Shown: positions 24,193 through 35,600, counted from the stretch's first letter. The stretch: 64,000 nt of DNA from Prunella strophiata (GCA_036583965.1 JAZBQD010000014.1:2336001-2400000); one strand, 5' to 3'. Translations and numbers: made by a program. The notes: generated by a model from the letters alone, not told the origin.

Positions 24193-27030
24193 CAGTGGAT
24201 AACTATTAATAATTTGGTGTTATGTAGAATGAAAATCTTATTCATGAGCCTCCTGTTATCATCTGTAGTGTTTAGCACTTTATTTCTTTTTGCAGAGGTG
24301 CTTTTGAGCTCAGCTTTAAGGCTTAAAAAACCAAAACCACAATAATAATAATAAATGCTTTTGCCTCTTTTACTATGAATTTTGAGGGTATTTTTATACA
24401 GCCTTTAAAATTCCCTCAAGTCTCATTTTTCAATCCCCTGTCTACAAGTACAAAGGCTTGAAACCTAACCTTGCACTAAGCAAATACAACATCATTACGT
24501 AATTACTTGTTTTCAGGAACTGTGATTTTAATGAAAAAAAAATAACATTACAAGACTTTCACTGGTGCATTGAGAACTGGATAATAGTAGTGGAACTCTG
24601 ATTTTTGCAGTGGCCATAAGTCTCGTTCACAAAAGTGAATAAATAAGCTGCCTAATGTCATATTCCCCCACGATTTGGGACTTTAGCTAAATAAAATCCT
24701 AACAAACATAATAGACATCCTCCCAGCTTCTTAAACATCTGTCCCAGCATCATGCAACTGGAGCATGGAGGAAACAGAAGGGATGCACTAACCAAATGTA
24801 ATTCTTGTAAAGCAGGGACATAAGGAGGTTGGATTGGTAACTGAGCACACCAAGGATTTAATGTTATCTGAGTGCACAGCCCATGCTTATGCAGGCACTA
24901 ATAACCTCACTTAATTTCTACAATATCACTCATTTGTGGAGGGATTAGAAAAACCTCTCCTTTGTACCCAATAGTGTGCATGCATAGGGACTCTAAATTA
25001 TTAAAACTAATTTTGCAATTAGAGAACACAGAGAATCTGTGAATTAGCCCCATAACGACAGGAGCAGATGTCACTTGCTGTTGAATGAGCAGCACAGAAC
25101 ACCAGGAGTGCACTGTGCAGTGCTGCCTCATGCTTTCTGACAGCCAGCTCCACCTCCCTGAAGTCAGCCTGCTCCTCACAAACCTTTTCCTAGTGCTTGT
25201 CTGGCCAGAGGCAGATTGCAGTGGTGACAGAATGCAGCCCCACTGCAAGTCCTAACCCCTTCCATCCCCTTTCCTCAGGCTGCCAGAAACCCTGGGCAGA
25301 CCCTGTTCATTGTAGTCATTCCCCTCCAGGGATGTGTCAAACAGAGAATCAAAGTTAATTCTCCTGAGGCTGCTCTTGGACCAAGCCACATACAGACCTA
25401 ATCCTAATTACATAATTTTCTCTTGTCAAACATAATTTCACTGGGGCAGGATGTTATTTATATCTCACAGGAATGTAATATTTAATAAGCACTGGGTGAA
25501 TTTAAGGCAGAGCTGTGGAAGGACTCTTGTTCCCACAACTGTGATGCCAGAAAAATCATATGAAGGTTTGTACAGGAAGGGTGAAAGGTTTGAACAGTTA
25601 TATTTTGCTGTGATTCCAAAGAGAAAAGTGAAAACATGATGACTAGGGCATAAAGGGGGAACAGTCCACAGCTTCCAGGGCAGATATTGCTGCTGCTTTG
25701 GTGCAGGGAAGCATCCTGTGGCTTTTGTGTATTTGATTATTGAGCAAGGTAGGGTTGGAGGGGTTGAAATGTTGTGTATGATATAGGCATGCACTGTTGG
25801 CTGCACATCAATGAAAATGTGCAAAGGGAAAGTATCTGAGAGAACCTGGTGGCAAATCAGCCCTGCAGTGGTTCTTCAGCATCCTCAACACCCCTGGAAT
25901 GCTGCTGCAGAAGGATATTTCTGTTTTTAACTCTTCCTTGCAGCTTCACAGCAGAAAATGTACAGGAAAATTACCACCAAATACCATGTGACAGTTTGGG
26001 ACTGGGCAGCTTTTAATTGAGAGGTGTTAGGGCGTGAGAGATTCCAAGAGATGGAGCTGTTATTCCCAGTCTGTTCACCAATTACATGGGTGTGGGTAGT
26101 CTCATAATCCAGATCTACCTTTTGTGAGCAAGCCAGGGTCAAATTGCTTCCCTGATGCCCTGGAAAAGGGAGTAATGTTTTTTTTTGAGGGTGGCCTTTG
26201 CAGCACTATGACATGTGATGGGAGGGGCTTGAGGTTTGCTGGCCATGCAAACCCCGTTCCCCTTCTTGTTGGGTTCAGTGCAAGTGATTTTGTGAGGAAG
26301 TAATTAAATCAAGTGAAAGCATCATGTTCTCTGAAGGAACAGCAGAAAGCCAGCACAGTATTTGCAAACCATATACTCTTGCTGAGCCTCCAGCTTGTTC
26401 AGAAGGGCTTTTCTGCTCTAATTCATCTGCTTTGCTTTGGTGAATGAAGAAATTCTGTGCCTTAGCAAGGGCTCCTATGGACACAAACAGGATGGCCTTG
26501 GATCACATTTGAGTTAAGACACTGAGCTTTTGAGAAACAATAGATTGATTAAGATAGAAGCATTCTGATCCTGTCCATTGAAACACTGAGCTTCAGGCTC
26601 TGTGACTGGCAGTCATGGTGTGATTGGCACTGTGTCCTCATTTCTTATTTTGGAAAGCTCAGTTTCCCCTCCAGATCCTCAGTGCTGAATGGCTGGAACC
26701 TATCTTTGGATTCCAAGGGAAATTTGCAGGCATGGTCTCTGGGATTTAGCCTGTCCAGGGTTGGGTTTTTTGCTGAGGCCTGTCACTGTAGGGACACTAG
26801 CAGCACACCTGTTGCTAGGGGAAGAAAATTCAATTTTTCCTGGTGGCACGTGTGTGTGCTTTGTGAGTGCACATATAAGATCCTGGCTTTTTGCAAGCTG
26901 CTTTACTTTATAATACATTGCATACACAGTTTGTAGTGTTGGGAAGACATATGAGGCTTCAACCTGCTGAGACAGCCATCAAACCAAGTTTTGCATTTAA
27001 TTTTAGTGGAGCCCCTCTGGTCCCTTAACA
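24193..27030. other. Unique DNA, no gene seen
   Basis: About 2.8 kb with short overlapping open frames only. No transposon or RNA gene is evident. It lies upstream, on the plus strand, of the CpG island and would be a promoter-proximal flank if that island is active. CpG is rare here, in contrast to the next block. Confidence 0.5.
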
Positions 27031-27179
27031 GAGCTCCGGCGGGCGGGATGGACAAACCACTTTTCCAGCGCTATTTTCCCACACCTTTAGGGCAAACACG
27101 GAACGATTCCTGGTGTTTTGCTTGCAGTTCCAGCGGGTTTTTCACGCTCACGGGTGCGGGTGCCGTGTTCCAGGCTGCC

Positions 27180-27194
27180 CCACGAGAGGGCAGC
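27180..27194 (+). promoter_or_regulatory. CTCF-like binding motif
   Basis: CCACGAGAGGGCAGC fits the known CTCF core CCASYAGRKGGCRSY at 14 of 15 positions; the mismatch is G at the Y position. It sits in the CpG island, a common setting for CTCF sites. The motif contains a CpG, so binding could depend on methylation. Occupancy is unproven. Confidence 0.55.
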
Positions 27195-27224
27195 CGGGAC
27201 GCGCCGCTCCGAGCGCTCCGCTCT

Positions 27225-27279
27225 CTGTCCCTCTGTCCCTCTGTCCCTCTGTCCCTCTGTCCCTCTGTCCCTTTGTCCC
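27225..27279 (+). repeat. Short CTGTCCCT octamer array (6 perfect units)
   Basis: Six perfect CTGTCCCT units (27225-27272) followed by one degenerate unit. The same octamer makes up the 2-kb array at 28197-30196, about 0.92 kb away and in the same orientation. This short array is embedded in GC-rich CpG-island sequence. Confidence 0.95.
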
Positions 27280-27980
27280 GGCTCCGAGGGACTGAGCGGC
27301 TCCGGCTGCTTCATCCCATCCTTCCCCGGGTGAGGATGCTCTGTTTGCCTGCCCACCTGCATCTCTGCCTGCTAAAACCCGCGGTTCTTCCGTAGGCAGC
27401 CAAAACTGGACAGGCTGCCCTACAGCAGCAGCCCGTTCTTGTGCGTGTCAAAGCCCAAGGGCAGCAGCTCTCCAGTAAAGCCGGGAAGCTCAGAGGAACA
27501 TTCCAGCTTGCTAAGGCTAAAAAAGGGACAAGGCTGAGTGGCTTTGAATGTCTAAATTTAAATTATGTTTATTCTCAATTCATTTTGAGAGTTTAAAGGT
27601 TTGCCTGGTGGTTCTGTCGTACGCGCTGTTGGTTGTGGCAACCGCTCTGTAAATTCGAGTTTGGGTAAAACATTTTCAAAAAAGAAATATAAATTATAGG
27701 TCCAGACATCTCTCATGAGAAGCTGTATATTAAATGATTCCAGTCCTCTACTTTTGGTTTGTTGTTTGCTGTTTTTCCCTCCTCTATCTGTGGTTGAAAA
27801 GCAAAGTGCTGGAACCTGAAAGAAGTCAGGAAGATTCCCCAGATTAGAATATGCAAGATCCCTGTAATTCCTTGGGAAGGGATTGATGAAACCTCAGATT
27901 AGCTGCCTAAAGGCTACAGTGTTAATTAGTCATCAATCTGCTGTCAAAGAGTCACAGAAAGGAATGCCTGGATGAAGAGG

Positions 27981-28046
27981 CATAGAATGGTTTGGGTTCA
28001 AAGACATCTTAAAGATCATCCAGTTCCAGCCTCCTGCTATAGGGGG
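27981..28046 (-). mobile_element. CR1 LINE fragment, 3' part of a split copy
   Basis: CATAGAATGGTTTGGGTT, then AAAGATCATCCAGTTCCAGCC and CTCCTGC, is the reverse complement of the 3' region of an avian CR1. The match breaks off near 28046 and resumes in the correct order at about 30670, so this is one CR1 copy interrupted by an insertion of about 2.6 kb. Confidence 0.85.
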
Positions 28047-28072
28047 TATAAAAACTAAATATTGAGTGTGGG

Positions 28073-28147
28073 TTTTTTTTGTTTTGTTTGTTTTTTTTTT
28101 TTTTTTTTTTTTTTTTGTGTTTTTTTTTTTTTTTGTTTGTTTTTTTG
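28073..28147 (+). repeat. T-rich low-complexity tract
   Basis: About 75 bases of nearly pure T with scattered G, at the left side of the insertion in the CR1. It could be the tail of something inserted on the minus strand or a slippage product. It lies about 50 bases from the start of the octamer array. Confidence 0.85.
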
Positions 28148-28196
28148 GTTAGGGTTGAGATTAAATGTGTGAGATGGCATTTTTTGTTTGGATTTA

Positions 28197-30196
28197 CTGT
28201 CCCTCTGTCCCTCTGTCCCTCTGTCCCTCTGTCCCTCTGTCCCTCTGTCCCTCTGTCCCTCTGTCCCTCTGTCCCTCTGTCCCTCTGTCCCTCTGTCCCT
28301 CTGTCCCTCTGTCCCTCTGTCCCTCTGTCCCTCTGTCCCTCTGTCCCTCTGTCCCTCTGTCCCTCTGTCCCTCTGTCCCTCTGTCCCTCTGTCCCTCTGT
28401 CCCTCTGTCCCTCTGTCCCTCTGTCCCTCTGTCCCTCTGTCCCTCTGTCCCTCTGTCCCTCTGTCCCTCTGTCCCTCTGTCCCTCTGTCCCTCTGTCCCT
28501 CTGTCCCTCTGTCCCTCTGTCCCTCTGTCCCTCTGTCCCTCTGTCCCTCTGTCCCTCTGTCCCTCTGTCCCTCTGTCCCTCTGTCCCTCTGTCCCTCTGT
28601 CCCTCTGTCCCTCTGTCCCTCTGTCCCTCTGTCCCTCTGTCCCTCTGTCCCTCTGTCCCTCTGTCCCTCTGTCCCTCTGTCCCTCTGTCCCTCTGTCCCT
28701 CTGTCCCTCTGTCCCTCTGTCCCTCTGTCCCTCTGTCCCTCTGTCCCTCTGTCCCTCTGTCCCTCTGTCCCTCTGTCCCTCTGTCCCTCTGTCCCTCTGT
28801 CCCTCTGTCCCTCTGTCCCTCTGTCCCTCTGTCCCTCTGTCCCTCTGTCCCTCTGTCCCTCTGTCCCTCTGTCCCTCTGTCCCTCTGTCCCTCTGTCCCT
28901 CTGTCCCTCTGTCCCTCTGTCCCTCTGTCCCTCTGTCCCTCTGTCCCTCTGTCCCTCTGTCCCTCTGTCCCTCTGTCCCTCTGTCCCTCTGTCCCTCTGT
29001 CCCTCTGTCCCTCTGTCCCTCTGTCCCTCTGTCCCTCTGTCCCTCTGTCCCTCTGTCCCTCTGTCCCTCTGTCCCTCTGTCCCTCTGTCCCTCTGTCCCT
29101 CTGTCCCTCTGTCCCTCTGTCCCTCTGTCCCTCTGTCCCTCTGTCCCTCTGTCCCTCTGTCCCTCTGTCCCTCTGTCCCTCTGTCCCTCTGTCCCTCTGT
29201 CCCTCTGTCCCTCTGTCCCTCTGTCCCTCTGTCCCTCTGTCCCTCTGTCCCTCTGTCCCTCTGTCCCTCTGTCCCTCTGTCCCTCTGTCCCTCTGTCCCT
29301 CTGTCCCTCTGTCCCTCTGTCCCTCTGTCCCTCTGTCCCTCTGTCCCTCTGTCCCTCTGTCCCTCTGTCCCTCTGTCCCTCTGTCCCTCTGTCCCTCTGT
29401 CCCTCTGTCCCTCTGTCCCTCTGTCCCTCTGTCCCTCTGTCCCTCTGTCCCTCTGTCCCTCTGTCCCTCTGTCCCTCTGTCCCTCTGTCCCTCTGTCCCT
29501 CTGTCCCTCTGTCCCTCTGTCCCTCTGTCCCTCTGTCCCTCTGTCCCTCTGTCCCTCTGTCCCTCTGTCCCTCTGTCCCTCTGTCCCTCTGTCCCTCTGT
29601 CCCTCTGTCCCTCTGTCCCTCTGTCCCTCTGTCCCTCTGTCCCTCTGTCCCTCTGTCCCTCTGTCCCTCTGTCCCTCTGTCCCTCTGTCCCTCTGTCCCT
29701 CTGTCCCTCTGTCCCTCTGTCCCTCTGTCCCTGTGTCCCTCTGTCCCTCTGTCCCTCTGTCCCTCTGTCCCTCTGTCCCTCTGTCCCTCTGTCCCTCTGT
29801 CCCTCTGTCCCTCTGTCCCTCTGTCCCTCTGTCCCTCTGTCCCTCTGTCCCTCTGTCCCTCTGTCCCTCTGTCCCTCTGTCCCTCTGTCCCTCTGTCCCT
29901 CTGTCCCTCTGTCCCTCTGTCCCTCTGTCCCTCTGTCCCTCTGTCCCTCTGTCCCTCTGTCCCTCTGTCCCTCTGTCCCTCTGTCCCTCTGTCCCTCTGT
30001 CCCTCTGTCCCTCTGTCCCTCTGTCCCTCTGTCCCTCTGTCCCTCTGTCCCTCTGTCCCTCTGTCCCTCTGTCCCTCTGTCCCTCTGTCCCTCTGTCCCT
30101 CTGTCCCTCTGTCCCTCTGTCCCTCTGTCCCTCTGTCCCTCTGTCCCTCTGTCCCTCTGTCCCTCTGTCCCTCTGTCCCTCTGTCCCTCTGTCCCT
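28197..30196 (+). repeat. CTGTCCCT octamer satellite, 250 units (2000 bp)
   Basis: The octamer CTGTCCCT repeats without break from 28197 to 30196, exactly 2000 bp or 250 units, and I see a single deviation (C to G at 29733). The minus strand reads GGG with 5-base ACAGA loops throughout, which fits the G3N1-7 rule for G-quadruplexes. The unit contains no stop codon or ATG in any frame on either strand, and because 8 is not a multiple of 3 every frame reads the same 8-residue period (VPLSLCPS on the plus strand). The very long open frames over it are therefore not genes. Such low divergence means either a very recent expansion or consensus smoothing during assembly; true length may differ. Confidence 0.97.
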
Positions 30197-30669
30197 ATGT
30201 TTATTCGTTCTTATTTATGTTACAGTTTTACAAACTGTGAGTTTTATAGTATTGTTTTAAAATAATATCTTTTTCTTTGTAAGGTTTTTTTAAGGATAAG
30301 TTGTTTAATTAAGACATGACACAAATTATTTTTATTTTTAGCTTAACTACTTGTGGTTTGTAATGTGGATTTTTAAATTTAATTACATAATACTACTTAA
30401 ATTTATGAAGAAGAAGGTGAAGAAGAAGGATTAGATTTTGTTTTTAAAACTTTTATCTTGTTATATATATATTATATTTTAAAACTTTAAACTTTGCTTT
30501 CTACTATGTGATATTGTACACTTTTATTCAAACTACACGCTTATAACTTTAGTTCTATTGTTTAGTTTTGGAAGTTTTTTATACAGCTTCAGGTTAAATT
30601 TAGTGGGTTTTTGGGGGGGTTAGTGTTTGTTAGAACAGAAAGTTTAAAATTTTACTGTCTGGATAGTGA
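30197..30669. other. A/T-rich right part of the CR1-interrupting insertion
   Basis: About 470 bases of very A/T-rich DNA between the octamer array and the resumed CR1. It includes a TA-alternating stretch (near 30460-30478) and no CpG apart from one or two sites. No element ends, reading frame or RNA gene is recognisable. With 28047-28196 it forms the non-repetitive part of the insertion. Confidence 0.6.
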
Positions 30670-31020
30670 AAAGACACCTTTCATTATCCCAGGTGGCTCA
30701 GAGCTCCATCCAACGTGGCCTTGGACACTTCCAGGGGCATCCACAGCTTCTCTGGGCACCCTGTGCCAGGGCATCACCACCCTCACAGGGAAAAATTTCC
30801 TCCTCGTATCTGATCTAAACTTTTGCCTTTTCAGTTTAAAGCCATTCCTCCATATGCTGTTGCTACATTCCCTTTGGAGAAGCCCCTCTCCAGCTCTCCT
30901 GCAGGCTCCTTTAGGCACTGAAAGATGCTCCAAGGTCTCCCCAGAGCCTTCTCTTCTCCAGGCTGAACAGCCCCAGCTCTCACCATCATCCCAGGACTGC
31001 TATCCAGCCCTCTGAGCCTT
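30670..31020 (-). mobile_element. CR1 LINE fragment, 5' part of the split copy
   Basis: GACACCTTTCATTATCCCAG, then GGCTCAGAGC, CATCCA, GGCCTTGGACACTTCCAGGG, the block on CACCCTCACAGG and the block GGTCTCCCCAGAGCC through CTCCAGGCTGAACAGCCCCA follow the order of the avian CR1 consensus (reverse complement). It continues the element left at 28046 with almost no loss of CR1 sequence. Only untranslated and pol 3'-end sequence is represented, with no intact frame. Confidence 0.9.
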
Positions 31021-31171
31021 CCTTTCTGCCTTGAAATAGTATTTTACAACAGGAGGCATTTCTTTAATATTCTTACTTTTGGGATTTTTTTCATGGGTTT
31101 TTGATGTTGTTCTTGTTGTGCTTTTTTGTTTGCTTGGTTTTGAGTTTGTTCTTTCTCTTTTTTCCCCACAG

Positions 31172-31243
31172 GGAACGTTTTTTAGATGGCTTACCTGGCC
31201 AAGATGAATGTCAAATCTGAGGACTACAATGTGTTAACAATGG
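31172..31243 (+). other. Candidate exon with ATG (unassigned)
   Basis: A strong acceptor (TTCTCTTTTTTCCCCACAG ending at 31171) precedes a stretch with ATG at 31186-31188, directly after an in-frame TAG. The frame reads MAYLAKMNVKSEDYNVLTMG. Two donors are possible: GTAGGT at 31244 or GTGAGG at 31248. If unspliced, the frame ends at TGA after 21 codons. The shape is that of a first coding exon after a non-coding exon, perhaps one in the CpG island at 27031-27329. I do not recognise the peptide. By chance such a pattern can occur in 64 kb, so this is only a candidate. Confidence 0.25.
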
Positions 31244-31249
31244 GTAGGT

Positions 31250-32229
31250 GAGGAGAATCTAACATATTGTTTGTCTCAACAAAAGAGCAAGTGGTACATC
31301 ATGAGTAAGACACCTGCTGTTGCTTTTTCTGATATTTTTTTTTCTTTTGTTAGAAGTTTTTGAAAAAACCTGACAGTGATTTTAAAGCTATGGGAGTCTT
31401 TGTAACTTCAGAAACAGGAAGGCAAACTTTGAGGTTATGATAAGGCTGCAGAAACACAGCAGAGAGTTTAAAATAGTGAATATATTCCATGGCCTGAAGG
31501 CAGGATTGACACTAAATCTTCTACACTTTGCCTGAGTTCCCTGGGCAAAGTCTGTCTTTCTATGTATTCTGTAGTGATTTGGGCAACAGCAGAGGAAACC
31601 CAGCAGGGCTGGGACTGTTTGTGATCTTGTAATAAACAAGATGAATAGCAAACCCCATCGATATCTGGTGTGCTCTCCAACTCAACAGCATCATGGTTAT
31701 CTCGTCCTGGGTGAGACACAGAACAATTTTGATTAATATATGGAGCTTTACAGGAAAAAAAGACCATCAACATGCATAGAAGGTGCAGACATAAAAAAAA
31801 AAAAAAAAAAACCTGCCCAAAAAAACCCACTTTTTTTTTTTTTCCTTTTTCATTCTGGAAGCTTGATATTTTCAGGAAAAACATTATCTGGCCTTTACTT
31901 AATGTTTTCATAAAGCTTTTAAACACCGGACTCCAGAGATTTGTAATCACATTTTAATAATTCATCAAATCTTTTCTGTAGCTTTCAAGAAGAATTTCTT
32001 TTTTTAAACTTCTTAGTTTGGTTTCTCCATTTGGAAAATATAGATAACCCTGTTAGGAGGGGTGAGGTGGGGTAAAATCCATGACTCCATTAATGATTTT
32101 GGGGTCTTTATGTTAAAGTTGTGAGGGCCATGTAAGTACTGAGATGCCAAGAAATATTAAACTTTCTGCTGTGAATATCTCTACTTTTGTCTGTGTTTCA
32201 TTAGAGAGCACTTGAAGATGACCTCTTAG
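31250..32229. other. Unique DNA, no gene seen
   Basis: About 1 kb of unique sequence. It holds an A run of about 18 bases (near 31793-31810) followed by a T run (near 31832-31843), which can fold back on each other. A minus-strand frame of 160 codons (31468-31950) spans the A/T runs and shows no family motif, so I do not call it a gene. Confidence 0.5.
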
Positions 32230-32640
32230 TGTTGCTGGTAGCACCCTTCAGATCCTGTTGGAAACAGCTGCTGAATGACTCCCTGTTTTAGGAATGGGGA
32301 AACTTTCCCAGAGAGGTATTTATTTGGGTATTTATTAAAAGGATCTCCTCCATGGATGCACCTTGGGCAGCACCAGAGCCCAGCCAGGGCTGCACCCAAG
32401 ATGAACCAAAATGGGCCCAAAATGCACCAATGGTCACGGGGTCTCTCACTGGGATCAGCTCTGCTCCATTTGCACCTTGGAGTTCATTGTCCCATTCCAG
32501 CTTTAGCCCCTGCAGTCCCACCCTGCTTGTTTTTCTCTCTTCAGCCCACGCTGTTTGTGCTCTTGGGCTGAGATTTGGATCATTTGTCCTTGGTGCCCAG
32601 CTGGAGCAGGAATTGTTTTGTCTCCCTGCTCTGTGCACAG
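32230..32640 (-). mobile_element. Probable ERV LTR (minus strand, ends approximate)
   Basis: Read on the minus strand, a GC-richer part (32340-32640) with GGTGCATCCATGGAGGAGAT and CCTTTTAATAAATACCC near 32325-32365 resembles the R/U5 end of avian ERV LTRs, with AATAAA as poly(A) signal. TG at 32230 and CA at 32640 (or about 32679) would give TG...CA ends. No clear target duplication or internal region is visible. Family assignment rests on recalled resemblance and needs a repeat library. Confidence 0.5.
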
Positions 32641-32679
32641 AGCTCACCATCCCCTGATATGAAGCTCAGACCCACACAC

Positions 32680-35600
32680 TAAAGCAGCACAGAATCTGAA
32701 AAATAGAAAAGCTAAAACCTGAGGCATCAAGGCTTCAGGAGATGGCTGAATGAACTCATAGTGGGCAGATTATTCTCCCCTGCTCTGGAACACCTGCTGA
32801 TGATTTTAAAAAATAATTTAAAAAATTCCAAAAGCCTGTTTGCTGTGCCTGGTAGAAAGCCAATACAATACAGGTTGTTTTCATGTCATCTTTAGGGGAT
32901 GACAGAGGCTAATAGCTTGACTTCAAGAAAGATTTTCAGAGTGGAGTGATGACACAGAGATAGTATTGATCTAGAATATTCCTTATTTCTTTTCCCCAGT
33001 ACTTCTATTCTCTCTTTTCTCCTTTAGGTGTAGCATTAAGCCTTACAATTCAAATCCAAACTCCAAGATTGTTGAAATGTGTATTAATGTGTAGAATTTT
33101 CACATGGGATGTTCCCAAAACTGGCATCTCCTCCTTCCCCTAACCAGGTTCTTTTATTCTGTCTGTTTCTTCAGGAAATTTATAAGCCCATGGCATGCTG
33201 TCTCTTTGGAAATTACTGTGATTTCATATACCTGAAGATTGTGGCTCTGGATAAAGAGGAAATGGACTGCCAAGCAAACAAAACCTTTTGTGTTGGAAAC
33301 AGATGAGCGCAACGTGAACTGAGGATGCAGAATCTAATTTGTGGTGGGAATTTTCCCAGAACTGGAAAGGCAGGAACTCAGGATATGGTCTCCAGGTCTG
33401 TTCCTGACACAGTCCTAAGGATGATGGATGTGGCAGGCCATGCCACAGTCATCTATTGTCTGCAAGTTTATTTAGAGGAAATAAAAGGAAGTGAAACTAG
33501 ATATAAATGATAGCTGACATTTTCCTTTGAAAATGAAAAATATTTGAGATTACTGAGATTTGATTTCTTACATGAGTTGCTGTTTTGCCTTCTATATTCT
33601 CCTTTAGTCTTTTTTCCCCCCACCTCCCTAGCTGAAAGTCTCTAGCAATTATGTCTGAAGAAAAACTTTGAAAAAAAGTAGAGAAGTGTTCACATCTGCA
33701 TGCAAATGAAGGTGGTGAGAGTCAGTTGGCATGGAAATGAAGAAAACATGTCATCTGGAATAAATGCAAATATCTGTTTTAAATGCCAACCTTAACTATA
33801 TTGCTGATGATCAAAAAATGAAGGAAAAGTGAGATGCTCAGTGGAGGAAGTAGGAAAATTTGCATTGGCTCTTTGTGAAGCCAGTGAAAAATACCTGTAG
33901 ACCTGAGTGGATAGACTTCCCTGAGTTTTTGTTTATGTTTCTTTATGGAGAATGGAGGAAGAGAAAGGAAAAATACTAGAGGAGAATGGTGTATCTTTTG
34001 GATTAATTACTAATTAGACAATGAATTAGTAATTAGTGGTTGACACTAAGAATCTGAACACAGCATCCAAGCTCAACAGAGAAGGCAAAACCCTGACACT
34101 GCTAAATTCTGCTAGGGGTTAAGGATACAGCAAGGACACCTTTCTCTCAGCTGAGCTTGAATACTGGAACTCAGCAACAAAAATCACAGATTTAGCTGCA
34201 GCAGCAGTTTTAGTGAGTGGATTGAAGAAAAAGACTGGACTTGAATGGTAAAAACTCTTTTCCAAGCTGGGAAGATAAAGTGTGTTGTGTTTCTTCTAAG
34301 ACATTCCCATTGCATTCAAGTTACCACTGCCTGGACAAGACACTGGGGTAAAAAGTTTGGAGTGACAAGATCTCAGCCATGATTCTTGCTTTGTAGTACA
34401 GTGAAAGAATTAAGATAATTGTGGTTTGTGAAAAAGAAATAAGCTCAAATAATGATTTTAATGCCCTTATTAAGCTTTGTTGTTCTGATATACCTCTTTG
34501 CAATGGTTTTGGTTGCCTTCTGGGTCCCTATTTTGTTAATTAATCATAGTTTGGTTGGTTTTTGCTGTTGTTATTATTATTGTGGTTGCAAGACTTTGAA
34601 ATATAACATAGTGAAGACTAATGAGCTGTTGTGAATAAGGTTGCTTGGTTTAAATCATATTTGGAAGAGTGAGTTTGGCTCATGAGCTGCTATGACCTGG
34701 GTTTTCACTAGATAGGGTTCATTTTAAGGTAGCATGAGAGCTAAATGTTTTTTTTAATGCTGGCAAGATACTTGTTTTAATTTGCAAGAACCACCTCACT
34801 GCACTTTGAGAGAAAACTTTCTTCATTATGATCAAGATGTTTTTATTTTTAAAATTTATATATATATAATAACCATGTGTGTTTAGGTGCATTTAGAAGT
34901 TAAAACATTATTTCTATTGTAAAAACTGGATTTGTTTAAAAAAAAAAGTTCCAGTAGGCCATGAAAATATAGTACCCAGTAAAGAGCATCAAATCCACAT
35001 CAAGGACATGTTCTTGGATGAACTTTTTCTGTGCTGCTTGTTGATCTTATGTTTTGAAAAGTTCTGACAGTTTGTGAAGCAGAGAACAGATGATTGTCCT
35101 GTAGTCCTGGGAGGTGTCATGGCTATTGGATCACAGCATTTCCTCTAATTACAGCTGAACACGTTGGGGCCTTGGGGTCAATGTGACTTAAAAAGGAGAA
35201 AATAAAGGTGCCAAGTCTTTTTGCATAGTCATTAGACTGCTGTATGAAGAGAGAATAATTTATGAGATCATGCTGTGTCACTGAAGTTATCAGAGGTCTT
35301 TGTTAGGAGTTGGGTTTGGTTTGTTTTTCTTTTTCTTTAATTCATTTTTTTTTTCCTAAAGTGCTGCCAGGAAAAGAGATGTTCTGGTACATGGATAATG
35401 AGGCATTGCATCAAAATTATTTCTTAAGCATAAGTAGTTACAATGAGTATTGCCAAGAGTGGTGAGTTATCTGGAACACTTGATTTTTAAAACAGCACCT
35501 TTTCCCACACACCCATAGAGCTGTACTCAATAAAAATGCTGTGGTCCCACTTGTCTGTTCTACAAAAAAAAGAAAAAAAAACCAAAAAAACCCAGAATGC

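Larger units (their letters stand above)
27031..27660. promoter_or_regulatory. CpG island, possible promoter
   Basis: The segment 27031-27489 is GC-rich and holds roughly 30 CpG by eye, with a thinner shore to about 27660, while kilobases on either side hold almost none. CpG islands in vertebrates usually mark promoters or other regulatory elements kept free of germline methylation. Inside it are a CTCF-like motif (27180-27194), a six-copy octamer array (27225-27279) and a possible splice donor on the plus strand (CCGG then GTGAGG, exon end at 27329). A plus-strand transcript starting here could splice to the candidate exon at 31172, but that link is speculation. No TATA box stands out. Confidence 0.6.

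Noticed and set aside
28147..28160. TTAGGG-like telomere motif (GGTTAGGGTTGAG)
   Set aside because: A single unit in T-rich DNA; no telomeric array is present.
28079..30265. Plus-strand open frames of 690-728 codons over the octamer array
   Set aside because: The unit has no stop or ATG in any frame and its length is not a multiple of three, so all three frames are open with the same 8-residue period. The starts lie in the T-rich tract or just before the array. This is repeat DNA, not a protein.
33150..33306. Possible exon after the pyrimidine-rich tract ending TTCTTCAG
   Set aside because: No donor follows at a sensible distance and the 65-codon frame has no known motif.
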